A stretch of 64,000 bases of DNA from Gp7-AA10 sp035636095 (GTDB lineage: Bacteria; Acidobacteriota; Thermoanaerobaculia; Gp7-AA8): NCBI GenBank assembly GCA_035636095.1, contig DASPZU010000069.1:1-64000 (forward strand), given 5' to 3'. The notes under the pieces were generated by a model. The model saw only the letters and a program-made list of their open reading frames with translations, was not told where the DNA came from and searched no databases. Shown here piece after piece: positions 56,416 to 64,000 of this stretch (position 1 is the first letter of the stretch; every line of letters begins with the position of its first letter). The position numbers were made by a program, and so were the translations under genes.

Positions 56416-59400
56416 TTAGTTCGTCGGATGCTTCTGGATGTTTCCGTTGCTCAGCGTATGGCAGCCGGTATCCATCATCAGGGTGCAGGAAGTGGGCGCA
56501 TTGGGATCCTGGTCGCTCGGGAGGCGCTGAATGCGGATCCTGTCCGAATTTGCTCCAGGCTCTGTGTTGTCTTCGACTGTAACCCTGTAGATGCAGCCCG
56601 TCTTCTTATCCCTCACCTTGAACGTGATGCAGTTGGTGCAGCTGGGGCAGTCGCCGTTATTGCCGCAAGGAGTTACCAGTCCGATGACTGGCCCATTGAT
56701 GTGGAACCCCGATGTGTGGTCGAGGCCGTTGAACTCGCCATCGGTGGGCCCGTTCGAGGGTGTCCTGAAGTTGAAACCGAAGCTCCACTTGTTGCCGTTG
56801 GTGGCGATGAATTGACCGCCGCCGGTGTACTTAACGGCCGTGGGGGTACCGGTGCAGATGCCGCCGCTACAGGTGTCGTTGCTGGTGCAGGCATCCCCGT
56901 CGTTGCACGGAGCGGTGTTGTTGTTGTGCACGCAGCCCGTCGCTGGGTTGCACGAGTCGTCGGTACAGACGTTGTTGTCGTTGCAGTTGGGCGGCGACCC
57001 GCCCACGCACGAGCCGAGGGCGCAGGTGTCGTTGGTGGTACAGGCGTTCCCGTCGCTGCACGGGGCGGTGTTGTTGGTGTGCGCGCATCCCGTGGCCGGG
57101 TTGCACGAGTCGTCGGTGCAGACGTTGCCGTCATCGCAGTTGGGCGCAGGCCCGCCTATGCAGGTTCCACCACTACAGGTGTCATTGGTCGTACAGGCGT
57201 TGCCGTCGCTACAAGGATTGGTGTTGTTGGTGTGCACGCAGCCCGTGACCGGGTTACAACTGTCATCGGTGCAGACATTGTTGTCGTTGCAATTGGCAGC
57301 CGGCCCGCCGACGCATGCGCCCGCGGCGCAAGTGTCATTAGTCGTACAGGCGTTCCCGTCGTTGCAGGGGCCGGTGTTGTTGGTGTGCACGCAGCCTGTG
57401 GCCGGAACGCAGCTGTCGTCGGTGCAGACGTTGCCGTCATCGCAGTTGGGCGCCGGCCCGCCGACACAGGTTCCACCACTACATGCGTCATTGGTCGTAC
57501 AGGCGTTTCCGTCGCTACACGGGTTGGTGTTGTTGGTGTGCACGCAACCCGTCTGTGTGTTGCAGGTGTCGGTCGTACAGACGTTGCCGTCGTCGCAGTT
57601 GGGCGCCGGCCCGCCGACGCACGTTCCGTTGGCGCAGGTGTCGCTCGTGGTGCAGGCGTTCCCGTCATTGCACGGGTTGGTGTTGTTGATATGTGTACAT
57701 CCGCTGGCCGGGTTGCAGGCGTCGGTCGTACAGACATTCCCGTCGTCGCAGTTAGGCGCAGGCCCGCCGACGCAGGTTCCACCACTACAGGTGTCATTGG
57801 TGGTACAGGCGTTCCCGTCGCTACAGGGATTGGTGTTATTGGTGTGCACGCAGCCCGTGGCCGGGTTACAACTGTCGTCGGTGCAGACATTGCCGTCGTC
57901 GCAGTTGGGCGCAGGCCCGCCTACGCACGCGCCACCCGCGCAGGTGTCATTGGTAGTACAAGCGTTCCCGTCGCTGCAGGGGTTGGTGTTGTTGACATGC
58001 GTACACCCACTGGCGGGGTTGCAGCCGTCGGTCGTACAGACATTCCCGTCGTCGCAGTTAGGCGCAGGCCCGCCGACGCACGCTCCCGCGGCGCAAGTGT
58101 CGTTGGTCGTACAGGCGTTCCCGTCGTTGCAGGGGGCGGTGTTGTTAATGTGCACGCAGCCCGTGGCCGGGTTACACGAGTCGTCGGTGCAGACGTTATT
58201 GTCATTGCAGTTGGGAGCTGGCCCGCCGACACACGTTCCACCCGCGCAGGTGTCGTTCGTGGTACAGGCGTTCCCGTCGTCGCAGGAGGCGGTGTTGTTG
58301 GTGTGCGTGCATCCGCTCGCCGGATCGCACGCATCGTCGGTACAGACGTTGTTGTCGTTGCAGTTAGGCGCTGGCCCGCCCACGCACGTCCCACCCGAAC
58401 ACGTGTCATTGGTGGTGCAGGCGTTCCCGTCGCTACAGGAGGCGGTGTTGTTAGTGTGCACGCAGCCTGTGGCCGGATTACAGCTGTCGTCAGTGCAGAT
58501 GTTGCCGTCGTCGCAGTTGGGCGCAGGCCCTCCTACGCACGTGCCACCCGCACAGGTGTCATTGGTGGTACAGGCGTTCCCGTCGTTACAGGGGGCGGTG
58601 TTGTTGGTGTGCACGCAGCCTGTGGCGGGGTTACAGCTGTCGTCGGTGCAGACATTGTTGTCGTTGCAGTTAGGTGCAGGCCCTCCAACGCAGGCTCCAC
58701 CGCTACAGGTGTCATTGGTGGTACAGGCGTTCCCGTCGTTGCAGGGGGCGGTATTGTTGGTGTGGAAGCATCCGCTCGTCGGGTCGCAAGCATCATCGGT
58801 ACAGACGTTGCCGTCGTCGCAGTTGAGTGGGGCGCCGGGGTTACAGGTCCCCCCACCGCACACCTCATGGCCATTGCACACCGTGTTGTCATCACATGAG
58901 GCGGTATTGTTGGTGTGTACGCACCCTGTCGCGGGATTGCAGCTGTCGTCAGTGCAGACGTTGTTGTCGTTGCAATTGACCGCGCTGCCCTCGCAGAACC
59001 CCAGGGAGTTACAGGTGTCGTTGGTGGTGCAGGCGTTGCCGTCGTTGCAGGAAGTCCCAGTGGCCGGAGTGTGGCGACAGGCATGCAAAGTCGTATCGCA
59101 TGTATCGGTGGTACACGGGTTGCCGTCGCTACACTGCGAGGCGTCGGTGCATCCCTGAAAAAGGATACAGTCCGAAGGGTCGGAGTTTGGTATCTCGGAC
59201 GGATAGGAGCACGCGTCAACCAACGTGGCGCTCGTGCCCGCCCCGAAGTCGGCAAGATCGACCGAGCAAGTGGCGACTGTGTCCGAGGGGTAGGCGTCAT
59301 CGGGTGGGAAGGGATCGGTGTTCTGCTGCGACACCGAGCACGTGGTGTTCTTGCCTGGCCCCGGCATACAGGCACCACCGCCGAGGCAGCCCGATTCGCT

Positions 59401-59877
59401 TGAGCAGGGGGCGCCGGCATTGGTCCCGCCGACACACATGTTCCCAGCGATCTGTACACTACCAGTACACCTGTCAGGCCTACTGTCGCTGCAGTTGAAC
59501 AGCCTCACTGCTCCCAGTGTGGCGAATTGGCCATGGTCCCTTATGGTCACGCAGACCGCGAGGTTGACATTGCCATTACCGTTGGTGTCATAGAGGGAGC
59601 AGGCATCGCCGGTGTTTCCGCCGGAGAGAGTTACGAGGTCCCAGTCCCACTGTGTAAAGACCTCGAACGGGCTAGTTCCGGGCTCCACACAGAATCGTGT
59701 CAGGTCCTTCTGACCAGGTACGTCGTTGGCCCCTTGCACGTCGTTTTGACAACTAACGAACACGGGCTGGGCAGCCGCCGGAGGTGCGGCCAGCGCAATC
59801 AGCGAAATCAAAGTCGCTATGAGACAAAGAGACCGGAAGGTCAGCCCGAAGCTTCTATTACGGCTGCATCGGGTCAA
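56416..59877 (-). CDS. large secreted Cys-rich repeat protein (CNDGNACTTNDTC repeats)
   Basis: About 1153 residues from a TTG at 59877; an ATG at 59970 would give an unusually long n-region. Signal peptide LCLIATLISLIALAAPPAAA. A unique N-terminal domain (about 250 residues) is followed by about 14 repeats of roughly 51 residues, each with eight cysteines in the pattern CNDGNACTTNDTC then CVGG, CDDGNVCTDDSC and GCVHTNNT. Asp/Asn-rich DGN loops suggest calcium binding. The C-terminal about 140 residues (VKYTGGGQFIATNGNKWSFG) resemble a post-COAP-1-type domain. Probably a surface fibre or adhesin. Confidence 0.75.
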   Translation of the reverse strand: MTRCSRNRSFGLTFRSLCLIATLISLIALAAPPAAAQPVFVSCQNDVQGANDVPGQKDLTRFCVEPGTSPFEVFTQWDWDLVTLSGGNTGDACSLYDTNGNGNVNLAVCVTIRDHGQFATLGAVRLFNCSDSRPDRCTGSVQIAGNMCVGGTNAGAPCSSESGCLGGGACMPGPGKNTTCSVSQQNTDPFPPDDAYPSDTVATCSVDLADFGAGTSATLVDACSYPSEIPNSDPSDCILFQGCTDASQCSDGNPCTTDTCDTTLHACRHTPATGTSCNDGNACTTNDTCNSLGFCEGSAVNCNDNNVCTDDSCNPATGCVHTNNTASCDDNTVCNGHEVCGGGTCNPGAPLNCDDGNVCTDDACDPTSGCFHTNNTAPCNDGNACTTNDTCSGGACVGGPAPNCNDNNVCTDDSCNPATGCVHTNNTAPCNDGNACTTNDTCAGGTCVGGPAPNCDDGNICTDDSCNPATGCVHTNNTASCSDGNACTTNDTCSGGTCVGGPAPNCNDNNVCTDDACDPASGCTHTNNTASCDDGNACTTNDTCAGGTCVGGPAPNCNDNNVCTDDSCNPATGCVHINNTAPCNDGNACTTNDTCAAGACVGGPAPNCDDGNVCTTDGCNPASGCTHVNNTNPCSDGNACTTNDTCAGGACVGGPAPNCDDGNVCTDDSCNPATGCVHTNNTNPCSDGNACTTNDTCSGGTCVGGPAPNCDDGNVCTTDACNPASGCTHINNTNPCNDGNACTTSDTCANGTCVGGPAPNCDDGNVCTTDTCNTQTGCVHTNNTNPCSDGNACTTNDACSGGTCVGGPAPNCDDGNVCTDDSCVPATGCVHTNNTGPCNDGNACTTNDTCAAGACVGGPAANCNDNNVCTDDSCNPVTGCVHTNNTNPCSDGNACTTNDTCSGGTCIGGPAPNCDDGNVCTDDSCNPATGCAHTNNTAPCSDGNACTTNDTCALGSCVGGSPPNCNDNNVCTDDSCNPATGCVHNNNTAPCNDGDACTSNDTCSGGICTGTPTAVKYTGGGQFIATNGNKWSFGFNFRTPSNGPTDGEFNGLDHTSGFHINGPVIGLVTPCGNNGDCPSCTNCITFKVRDKKTGCIYRVTVEDNTEPGANSDRIRIQRLPSDQDPNAPTSCTLMMDTGCHTLSNGNIQKHPTN
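56850..59060 (-). repeat. 153-bp tandem repeats in the Cys-rich protein gene
   Basis: The central part of the gene is about 14 head-to-tail copies of a 153-base unit, encoding 51 residues with little variation; several neighbouring copies are almost identical in DNA, indicating recent expansion or gene conversion. Long open frames on the opposite strand and other frames are by-products of the repeat composition. Confidence 0.85.
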
Positions 59878-60345
59878 CCTTCCGGCGTTGCTTCTATAGC
59901 TGCTTTGAGGGGCGTTAAGTAGAGAGGCTGCGCACAGCCGCGTACAGCGGCAGGAATCTGGGTCTCGCATTTCTGGGCCTCCTCGAACCCAAAGGCGCCC
60001 GGAGCCGAAACTACCTTCTGTGGTGAGGTTGTGTGCGCGGGCCTGGCGGCAGCACTACGAACACCGGACACCCGCTGTGCATGAGGTGTGCCGCAAATGT
60101 TGCGATTTTGTGCCAGGCCTCGATTGCATTGCGCATCCTGAAAATCGGTGACCGAGTTTTGTGCAGGCCAATGTTCCGTCAATGCAACGGTTCTTGTGCA
60201 ACCGAAAGGATTTGAACCTGCACGAGTTCGTTTGCACCTATCGCAAAAGAAACTGCACAATTGTTTTTTCGCGATCGAAGGCCGTAATGATGGAAGACAA
60301 TGAGGTTGGAAAGTTATCGCCGCTCGCGCGCGTCAAAAATGTTAC
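59878..60345. other. intergenic region between leuS and the Cys-rich gene
   Basis: A stretch of 468 bases without a convincing gene; the first about 90 bases may be the leader of the Cys-rich gene if a longer start is used. Short frames here lack ribosome sites and domain features. I checked for tRNA-like cloverleafs and found none, and recognise no promoter or repeat family. Confidence 0.55.
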
Positions 60346-62937
60346 TCAGCGAACGACAACGTTTACCAATTTTCCTGGTACATAGACCGTTCTTACAACT
60401 TGCTTCCCGCTCACCCATTGTTGAATCTTGTCGTTGCTCTGCACTGCAGCCAGGATCTGCTCCTCGACCGGAGGATTCGGCACCTCGACGTGCCCGCGCA
60501 GCTTTCCGTTGACCTGCACCACGATCGTGATGATGTCCTCCTGCATCAGCTTCGGATCGGCGACCGGCCACTTCGACTGCAGGACGAAGCGCTTGTTGCC
60601 GAGCATCTCCCACAACTCTTCGGTGATATGCGGCGCGAACGGATGCAGCAGCTGCAGTAGAACGGTGTAGCTTTCGCGCACGTTGGCGCCGGCGGCCAGC
60701 GCCTCGCCGATCGCGTTGGAGAGCTCCATCAGCGCCGAGATGGCGGTGTTGAACTCGAAACGCTCGATGCGCTGCGTCACGGCGGCGATGGTCTGGTGGA
60801 TTTTGCGGATGAGTGCCGCCGAGGCCGGCGGCGCTCCACCGGCGGCTGCACTGTCGGCCATGTTCCACACGCGGCTGAGGAAGCGATACGCGCCGATGAC
60901 GCCCTCGTCCGACCAGGCCGCTTCCTTCTCGGGCGGGGCGATGAACAGCGTGTACACGCGTTCGGTGTCGGCGCCGTAACGTTCGATCAGCGCGTCGGGC
61001 GGCACGACATTGAACCGCGACTTCGACATCTTCCCCACCTCGGGAATCAACTCGACGCCGTTGCGAAAGGGTTTTTTGTCGCGAAACTCGACCTCATCCA
61101 GCGGAACCCAGCTCAGACCGCATGACGGATCGCGAAAACCTTCCTTCGTGATCATGCCCTGGTTGAAGAGCCGCGCGAATGGCTCTTCGAAGCTGACCAG
61201 GCCCATGTCATACAGCGTGCGGCAGATGAACCGCGAGTACAGCAGATGCAGGATGGCGTGCTCGATGCCGCCGATGTATTGATCGACGGGCAGCCAGCGA
61301 TTGGCCATCTTCGTATCAAAGATTCTTGTTTCGTCGCGCGGCGAGATGAATCGCAGGTAGTACCACGACGAGTCGACGAATGTGTCCATCGTGTCGGTCT
61401 CGCGGCGAGCCTGGCCTCCGCAGGTCGGACAGGTCGCGTTGACGAACTTGGGATCCTTGGCGAGCGGATTTCCCTCTTTGCCCGTGAACTGGACGTCCAC
61501 CGGCAGCACGACCGGCAAGTCCCTTTCTTGTACCAGAACAATTCCGCATTTGTCGCAGTACAAAACCGGAATCGGCGTTCCCCAATATCGCTGGCGCGAA
61601 ATCAGCCAGTCGCGCAGCCGATAGCGCACCATCTTTTTGCCGATTTTGCGACGCTCGATCTCCGCGATGATTTTCTCGATCGCCTTCGGCGTGGGAAGGT
61701 CGGTGATGATGCCGGAGTTGACCGAGATACCGTTTTCTTTGTCGACGTAAGCCCCCTCACCCGGCACTTCGTGCCACCCTCTCCCCGCTTCGCGGGGCGA
61801 GGGCCCTCCCGCCGAACTCCCTCGCCCCGCTTGCGGGGAGAGGGACGGGGTGAGGGGTGCCACCACCATCCGGACCGGCAGCCCGTACTGTTTCGCGAAC
61901 TCGAAGTCGCGTTCATCGTGTCCCGGCACGGCCATGATCGCGCCGGTGCCGTACTGCATCAGCACGAAGTTGCCGAGCCAGATCGGGATCTTTTCTTCCG
62001 TGAAGGGATTGATGGCGTACTTGCCGGTGAAGCGGCCTTCCTTCCCCGCCTCCTGGCGCTCGAGCGCGCTCTGATTGCGCACGCCCGCGATCCAGCGCTC
62101 GAGCGCGGTCCGGTCCGGACTGTCCGCGATGAGCGCAGCAACGTCGGGATGCTCCGGCGCGAGCACCATGAAGGTCGCGCCGTAGATCGTGTCGGGGCGC
62201 GTTGTGAAGACGCGAATCGGATGACCGAGGTCGGGTATGGGGAAGTCGACGTCGGCGCCGAGGGACCGGCCGATCCAGTTGCGCTGCATGACTTTGACCT
62301 GCTCGGGCCAGTGCTCCAGCGCGTCGAGGCCGTCGTCGAGGCGATCGGCGTAGGCCGTGATCTTGAGGAACCATTGCTCCAGCTCGCGCTGCACGACTTC
62401 CGTACCGCAGCGTTCGCATCGGCCGTCGATCACCTGCTCGTTCGCGAGCACGGTCTGATCGCTGGGGCACCAGTTGACCGGAGCCTTGCCGCGGTACGCC
62501 AGGCCGCGTTTATAGAGCTGGATGAAGAGCCACTGGTTCCACTTGTAGTAGCCGGGATGGCATGAGGCGATCTCTTTGGACCAGTCGTAGAGGATCCCCC
62601 ATCGCTGGAACTGTTTTTTCTCGCGCGCGATGTTCGAGAGCGTCCACTCGCGTGGATGGACGCCGCGATTGATGGCCGCGTTTTCGGCCGGCAATCCGAA
62701 AGCGTCCCAGCCCATCGGATTGAGGGCCGCGCGGCCGCGCATCATCAGATATCGATAGAGCGCATCGCCGAGGATGTAGTTGCGTCCGTGCCCGACGTGC
62801 AGATCGCCCGACGGGTACGGAAACATGTTGAGCATGTAGTACTTCTGGCCGGGCTTCGAGACATCGATCTCGGCCACGCGGGCATCGGCCCATGCGCGCT
62901 GCCATTTCTCTTCGATTGCTTTTGGGTCGTACGGCAT
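60346..62937 (-). CDS. leuS: leucyl-tRNA synthetase
   Basis: An 863-residue class I synthetase. HVGHGRNYILGD (HIGH-like) near residues 46-57, CP1 editing domain in the middle, KMSKSRFN as the KMSKS loop, and C-terminal anticodon and leucine-specific domains. The start MPYDPKAIEEKWQRAWAD matches the family; an upstream ATG is in a repeat. Residues about 360-395 (PLTPSLSPQAGRG and the following GPSPREAGRG) are an in-frame palindromic insertion within the CP1 region. A smaller GGAPPASAA palindrome lies near residues 699-708. Confidence 0.96.
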   Translation of the reverse strand: MPYDPKAIEEKWQRAWADARVAEIDVSKPGQKYYMLNMFPYPSGDLHVGHGRNYILGDALYRYLMMRGRAALNPMGWDAFGLPAENAAINRGVHPREWTLSNIAREKKQFQRWGILYDWSKEIASCHPGYYKWNQWLFIQLYKRGLAYRGKAPVNWCPSDQTVLANEQVIDGRCERCGTEVVQRELEQWFLKITAYADRLDDGLDALEHWPEQVKVMQRNWIGRSLGADVDFPIPDLGHPIRVFTTRPDTIYGATFMVLAPEHPDVAALIADSPDRTALERWIAGVRNQSALERQEAGKEGRFTGKYAINPFTEEKIPIWLGNFVLMQYGTGAIMAVPGHDERDFEFAKQYGLPVRMVVAPLTPSLSPQAGRGSSAGGPSPREAGRGWHEVPGEGAYVDKENGISVNSGIITDLPTPKAIEKIIAEIERRKIGKKMVRYRLRDWLISRQRYWGTPIPVLYCDKCGIVLVQERDLPVVLPVDVQFTGKEGNPLAKDPKFVNATCPTCGGQARRETDTMDTFVDSSWYYLRFISPRDETRIFDTKMANRWLPVDQYIGGIEHAILHLLYSRFICRTLYDMGLVSFEEPFARLFNQGMITKEGFRDPSCGLSWVPLDEVEFRDKKPFRNGVELIPEVGKMSKSRFNVVPPDALIERYGADTERVYTLFIAPPEKEAAWSDEGVIGAYRFLSRVWNMADSAAAGGAPPASAALIRKIHQTIAAVTQRIERFEFNTAISALMELSNAIGEALAAGANVRESYTVLLQLLHPFAPHITEELWEMLGNKRFVLQSKWPVADPKLMQEDIITIVVQVNGKLRGHVEVPNPPVEEQILAAVQSNDKIQQWVSGKQVVRTVYVPGKLVNVVVR
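60813..60840. repeat. GGAGCGCCG-family palindrome in leuS
   Basis: GTGCCGCCGAGGCCGGCGGC followed by GCTCCACC, in frame, encoding GGAPPASAAL in the anticodon-binding part of LeuRS. It shares the GGAGCGCC outer sequence and CCTC centre with the palindromes inside spmA and cpoB. Confidence 0.6.
61752..61860. repeat. in-frame CTCCCCGC palindromic element inserted in leuS
   Basis: The + strand shows CCCTCTCCCCGCTTCGCGGG and GCGAGGG, then CCCTCGCCCCGCTTGCGGGG and AGAGGG, flanked by GCCCCCTCACCCGG and GGTGAGGGGTGCC. The insert is about 109 bases yet keeps the reading frame of LeuRS and contributes about 36 residues rich in Pro, Ser, Arg and Gly. It is a member of the same family as the intergenic element at 27121-27238. 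Confidence 0.85.
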
Positions 62938-62954
62938 GAGGATCGCGAAGTATA

Positions 62955-63026
62955 AGTCCTGAGTCCTGAGTGCTGAGTCCTGAGCACGCCCACCCACTCA
63001 GGACTCAGGACACAGGACTCAGGACT
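62955..63026. repeat. AGTCCTG heptad palindrome between dtd and leuS
   Basis: AGTCCTGAGTCCTGAGTGCT and a further unit on the left, with the inverted arm CACTCAGGACTCAGGACACA and GGACTCAGGACTC on the right. The dtd gene ends GAG TCC TGA inside the right arm, so its last two codons and its stop derive from the repeat. The centre (GCACGCCCACCCA) is similar to that of 53645-53717. Confidence 0.88.
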
Positions 63027-63456
63027 CGTAGACGAACGTCACCGGCCCGTCATTTTCGAGCGAGACGATCATCATTTCGCGAAAGCGTCCGGTCTTGACG
63101 GGAATTCCTGTGGCGCCAAGCTCGGCGACGAAGACGTCGAACATCGCGCGCGCCTTCTCCGGCTCCTCGGCATTGTCGAAGCTGGGGCGACGTCCGCGCG
63201 CCAGCGAGCCCGCCAGAGTGAATTGAGAAACAGCCAGGATCGATCCGCCGATTTCTGCGACGTCGCGATTCATCTTGCCGGCGTCGTCGCTGAAGACTCG
63301 AAGCTCGCGGATCTTGCGCGCGGCATCCCGCATGGTCTGCTCGCCATCTCCTTTCTCCACTGCCGCCAGCACCAGGAGTCCCGCGCCGATCTCCGAGATG
63401 ACTTCGGCCGCCACCGAGACGGACGCGCGCCGCACGCGCTGAATGACACATCGCAC
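63019..63456 (-). CDS. dtd: D-aminoacyl-tRNA deacylase
   Basis: 145 residues. Hydrolyses D-aminoacyl-tRNAs to keep translation homochiral. Family motifs: RCVIQRVRRASVSV at the N-terminus, SQFTLAG (active-site region) and NDGPVTFVYES, with the cross-subunit Gly-cisPro motif. The start is GTG (63454-63456). The final ES-stop is encoded by the adjacent AGTCCTG palindrome. It sits directly upstream of leuS, both functions serving translation. Confidence 0.94.
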   Translation of the reverse strand: MRCVIQRVRRASVSVAAEVISEIGAGLLVLAAVEKGDGEQTMRDAARKIRELRVFSDDAGKMNRDVAEIGGSILAVSQFTLAGSLARGRRPSFDNAEEPEKARAMFDVFVAELGATGIPVKTGRFREMMIVSLENDGPVTFVYES

Positions 63457-63485
63457 AAATCGGATTCTATGTGCTAGGGTGAAGC

Positions 63486-64000
63486 ATGGTCCGCGGCGAG
63501 CGATTCAACAGCATTACCCACCTGGTCGGCACCGTACTGGCGCTGATCGCGACAGCGGTTGTGGTCACGCTGGCATCCCTGCGGGCCGACGCCCGTGCGG
63601 TCACGGCGGTCGCGATCTACGGCACGATGCTGGTCGTGCTCTACCTCAGCTCGACGCTCTATCACAGCCTGCGAGGCAAGGCCAAGAACGTGTTCCGGGT
63701 GTTCGATCACACCTCGATCTATCTGCTGATCGCCGGAACGTACACGCCCTTCACGCTCGTCACGCTGCGCGGTCCGCTGGGATGGACGCTGTTCGGCATC
63801 GTCTGGACGCTCGCGATCCTCGGCGTGACGAAAGATGCCGTCTTTCACGGACGGTTCCGCGGGGTGTCGGTGACGCTCTACGTGATGATGGGTTGGCTGA
63901 TCGTGCTGGCGTTCGTGCCGCTGCGTCGCGCGCTCCCGCCGGCGGGCATTGCGTGGCTCGTTGCCGGCGGCATCGTCTACACGGTCGGAATTGTTTTCTA
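63486..64000 (+). CDS. haemolysin III / TrhA-type (PAQR) membrane protein, 3' truncated
   Basis: The first 171 residues of a PAQR-family membrane protein, running off the window end. Typical features: MVRGERFNSITHLVGTVLAL, LYLSSTLYHSL and the family motif FDHTSIYLLIAGTYTPF near residues 77-93, with membrane helices throughout. In bacteria the family is annotated haemolysin III and has been linked to membrane-energetics and fatty-acid homeostasis; the haemolytic label is historical. It starts at an ATG 29 bases from dtd, divergently oriented. Confidence 0.9.
   Translation, partial: MVRGERFNSITHLVGTVLALIATAVVVTLASLRADARAVTAVAIYGTMLVVLYLSSTLYHSLRGKAKNVFRVFDHTSIYLLIAGTYTPFTLVTLRGPLGWTLFGIVWTLAILGVTKDAVFHGRFRGVSVTLYVMMGWLIVLAFVPLRRALPPAGIAWLVAGGIVYTVGIVF

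Noticed and set aside
56850..59060. CRISPR-like interpretation of regularly spaced repeats
   Set aside because: Units are 153 bp with coding periodicity and no unique spacers; the short heptad elements also lack spacers. No cas genes are present.
56428..59158. Long rightward open frames of about 780-820 codons opposite the Cys-rich gene
   Set aside because: They are mirror frames of a 153-bp tandem repeat with biased codons; products are monotonous, lack a signal or ribosome site, and the minus-strand frame has a signal peptide and structured cysteine pattern.
59878..60345. A tRNA or small RNA in the longest gene-free stretch
   Set aside because: No acceptor stem, TTCGA loop or other cloverleaf feature was found; nothing supports an RNA gene.
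61246..62565. A 439-codon rightward frame opposite leuS
   Set aside because: It lies wholly within conserved LeuRS and is rich in Arg and Asp as expected for the antisense of GC-rich coding DNA.
63486..64000. The haemolysin III gene as a virulence factor
   Set aside because: The PAQR/TrhA family is a general membrane family; the haemolysin name is historical and nothing nearby suggests toxin function.

Overview
The window is GC-rich, densely coded DNA from a Gram-negative (diderm) bacterium. It carries genes for Kdo synthesis (kdsA, kdsB), LptE, BamD, CpoB/YbgF, a class A penicillin-binding protein and large outer-membrane receptors. The TonB-dependent receptor with a carboxypeptidase-regulatory domain, sulfatase-TPR lipoprotein, TMEM175-type channel, REP-associated transposase remnant and Cys-rich secreted repeat protein suggest Acidobacteriota or a close neighbour. 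That placement is an inference. I saw no rRNA, tRNA, CRISPR array or prophage.

Layout. 1-9 kb: small hypotheticals, uvrB, a CheY-like regulator, PBP1A and a sensor kinase. 8.7-17.7 kb: aroB, aspS, a gamma-carbonic-anhydrase-like protein, a TMEM175 channel, folA-thyA, lysA and a D-amino-acid amidohydrolase. 17.7-26 kb: an APC permease, a decayed RAYT transposase between palindromes, spmA-spmB, the sulfatase-TPR protein and the TonB receptor. 26-43 kb: era, a CBS-domain membrane protein, then a leftward run (lon, PASTA protein, rpe, bamD, cpoB, cyclic-nucleotide-binding protein, def, flavin reductase), a PHP phosphoesterase, an outer-membrane barrel, pyk and aroF. 43-47 kb: secreted proteins and a 2.4-kb insertion bounded by a duplicated divergent start region. 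47-52.4 kb: kdsB, then a tight rightward run pyrG, small membrane gene, kdsA and a GT-C membrane protein. 52.4-64 kb: leftward metK, lptE, two DsbA-like genes, secreted proteins, leuS and dtd, then a partial haemolysin III gene.

Two observations stand out. First, the gene at 54244-55050 has an in-frame UGA exactly where its adjacent paralogue has the first cysteine of its CPFC active site. Eleven nucleotides downstream lies a perfect 9-bp inverted repeat that can present a GGUCC loop, the geometry of a bacterial SECIS. I call it a membrane-anchored DsbA-like selenoprotein.

Second, the window holds many short inverted-repeat elements whose arms are often tandem 7-9-bp units (GGGATGA, GAAGGCA, AGTCCTG, AAATTTC, GTTGTCG and others). 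They sit at gene ends, and a unit often supplies the stop codon of the upstream gene. In cpoB an element supplies the whole signal peptide. In aroB it supplies the apparent start and N-terminus. Related palindromes lie in frame inside leuS, cpoB, spmA and the GT-C gene. The RAYT remnant flanked by GC-rich palindromes offers one possible, unproven, link to a mobilising enzyme.
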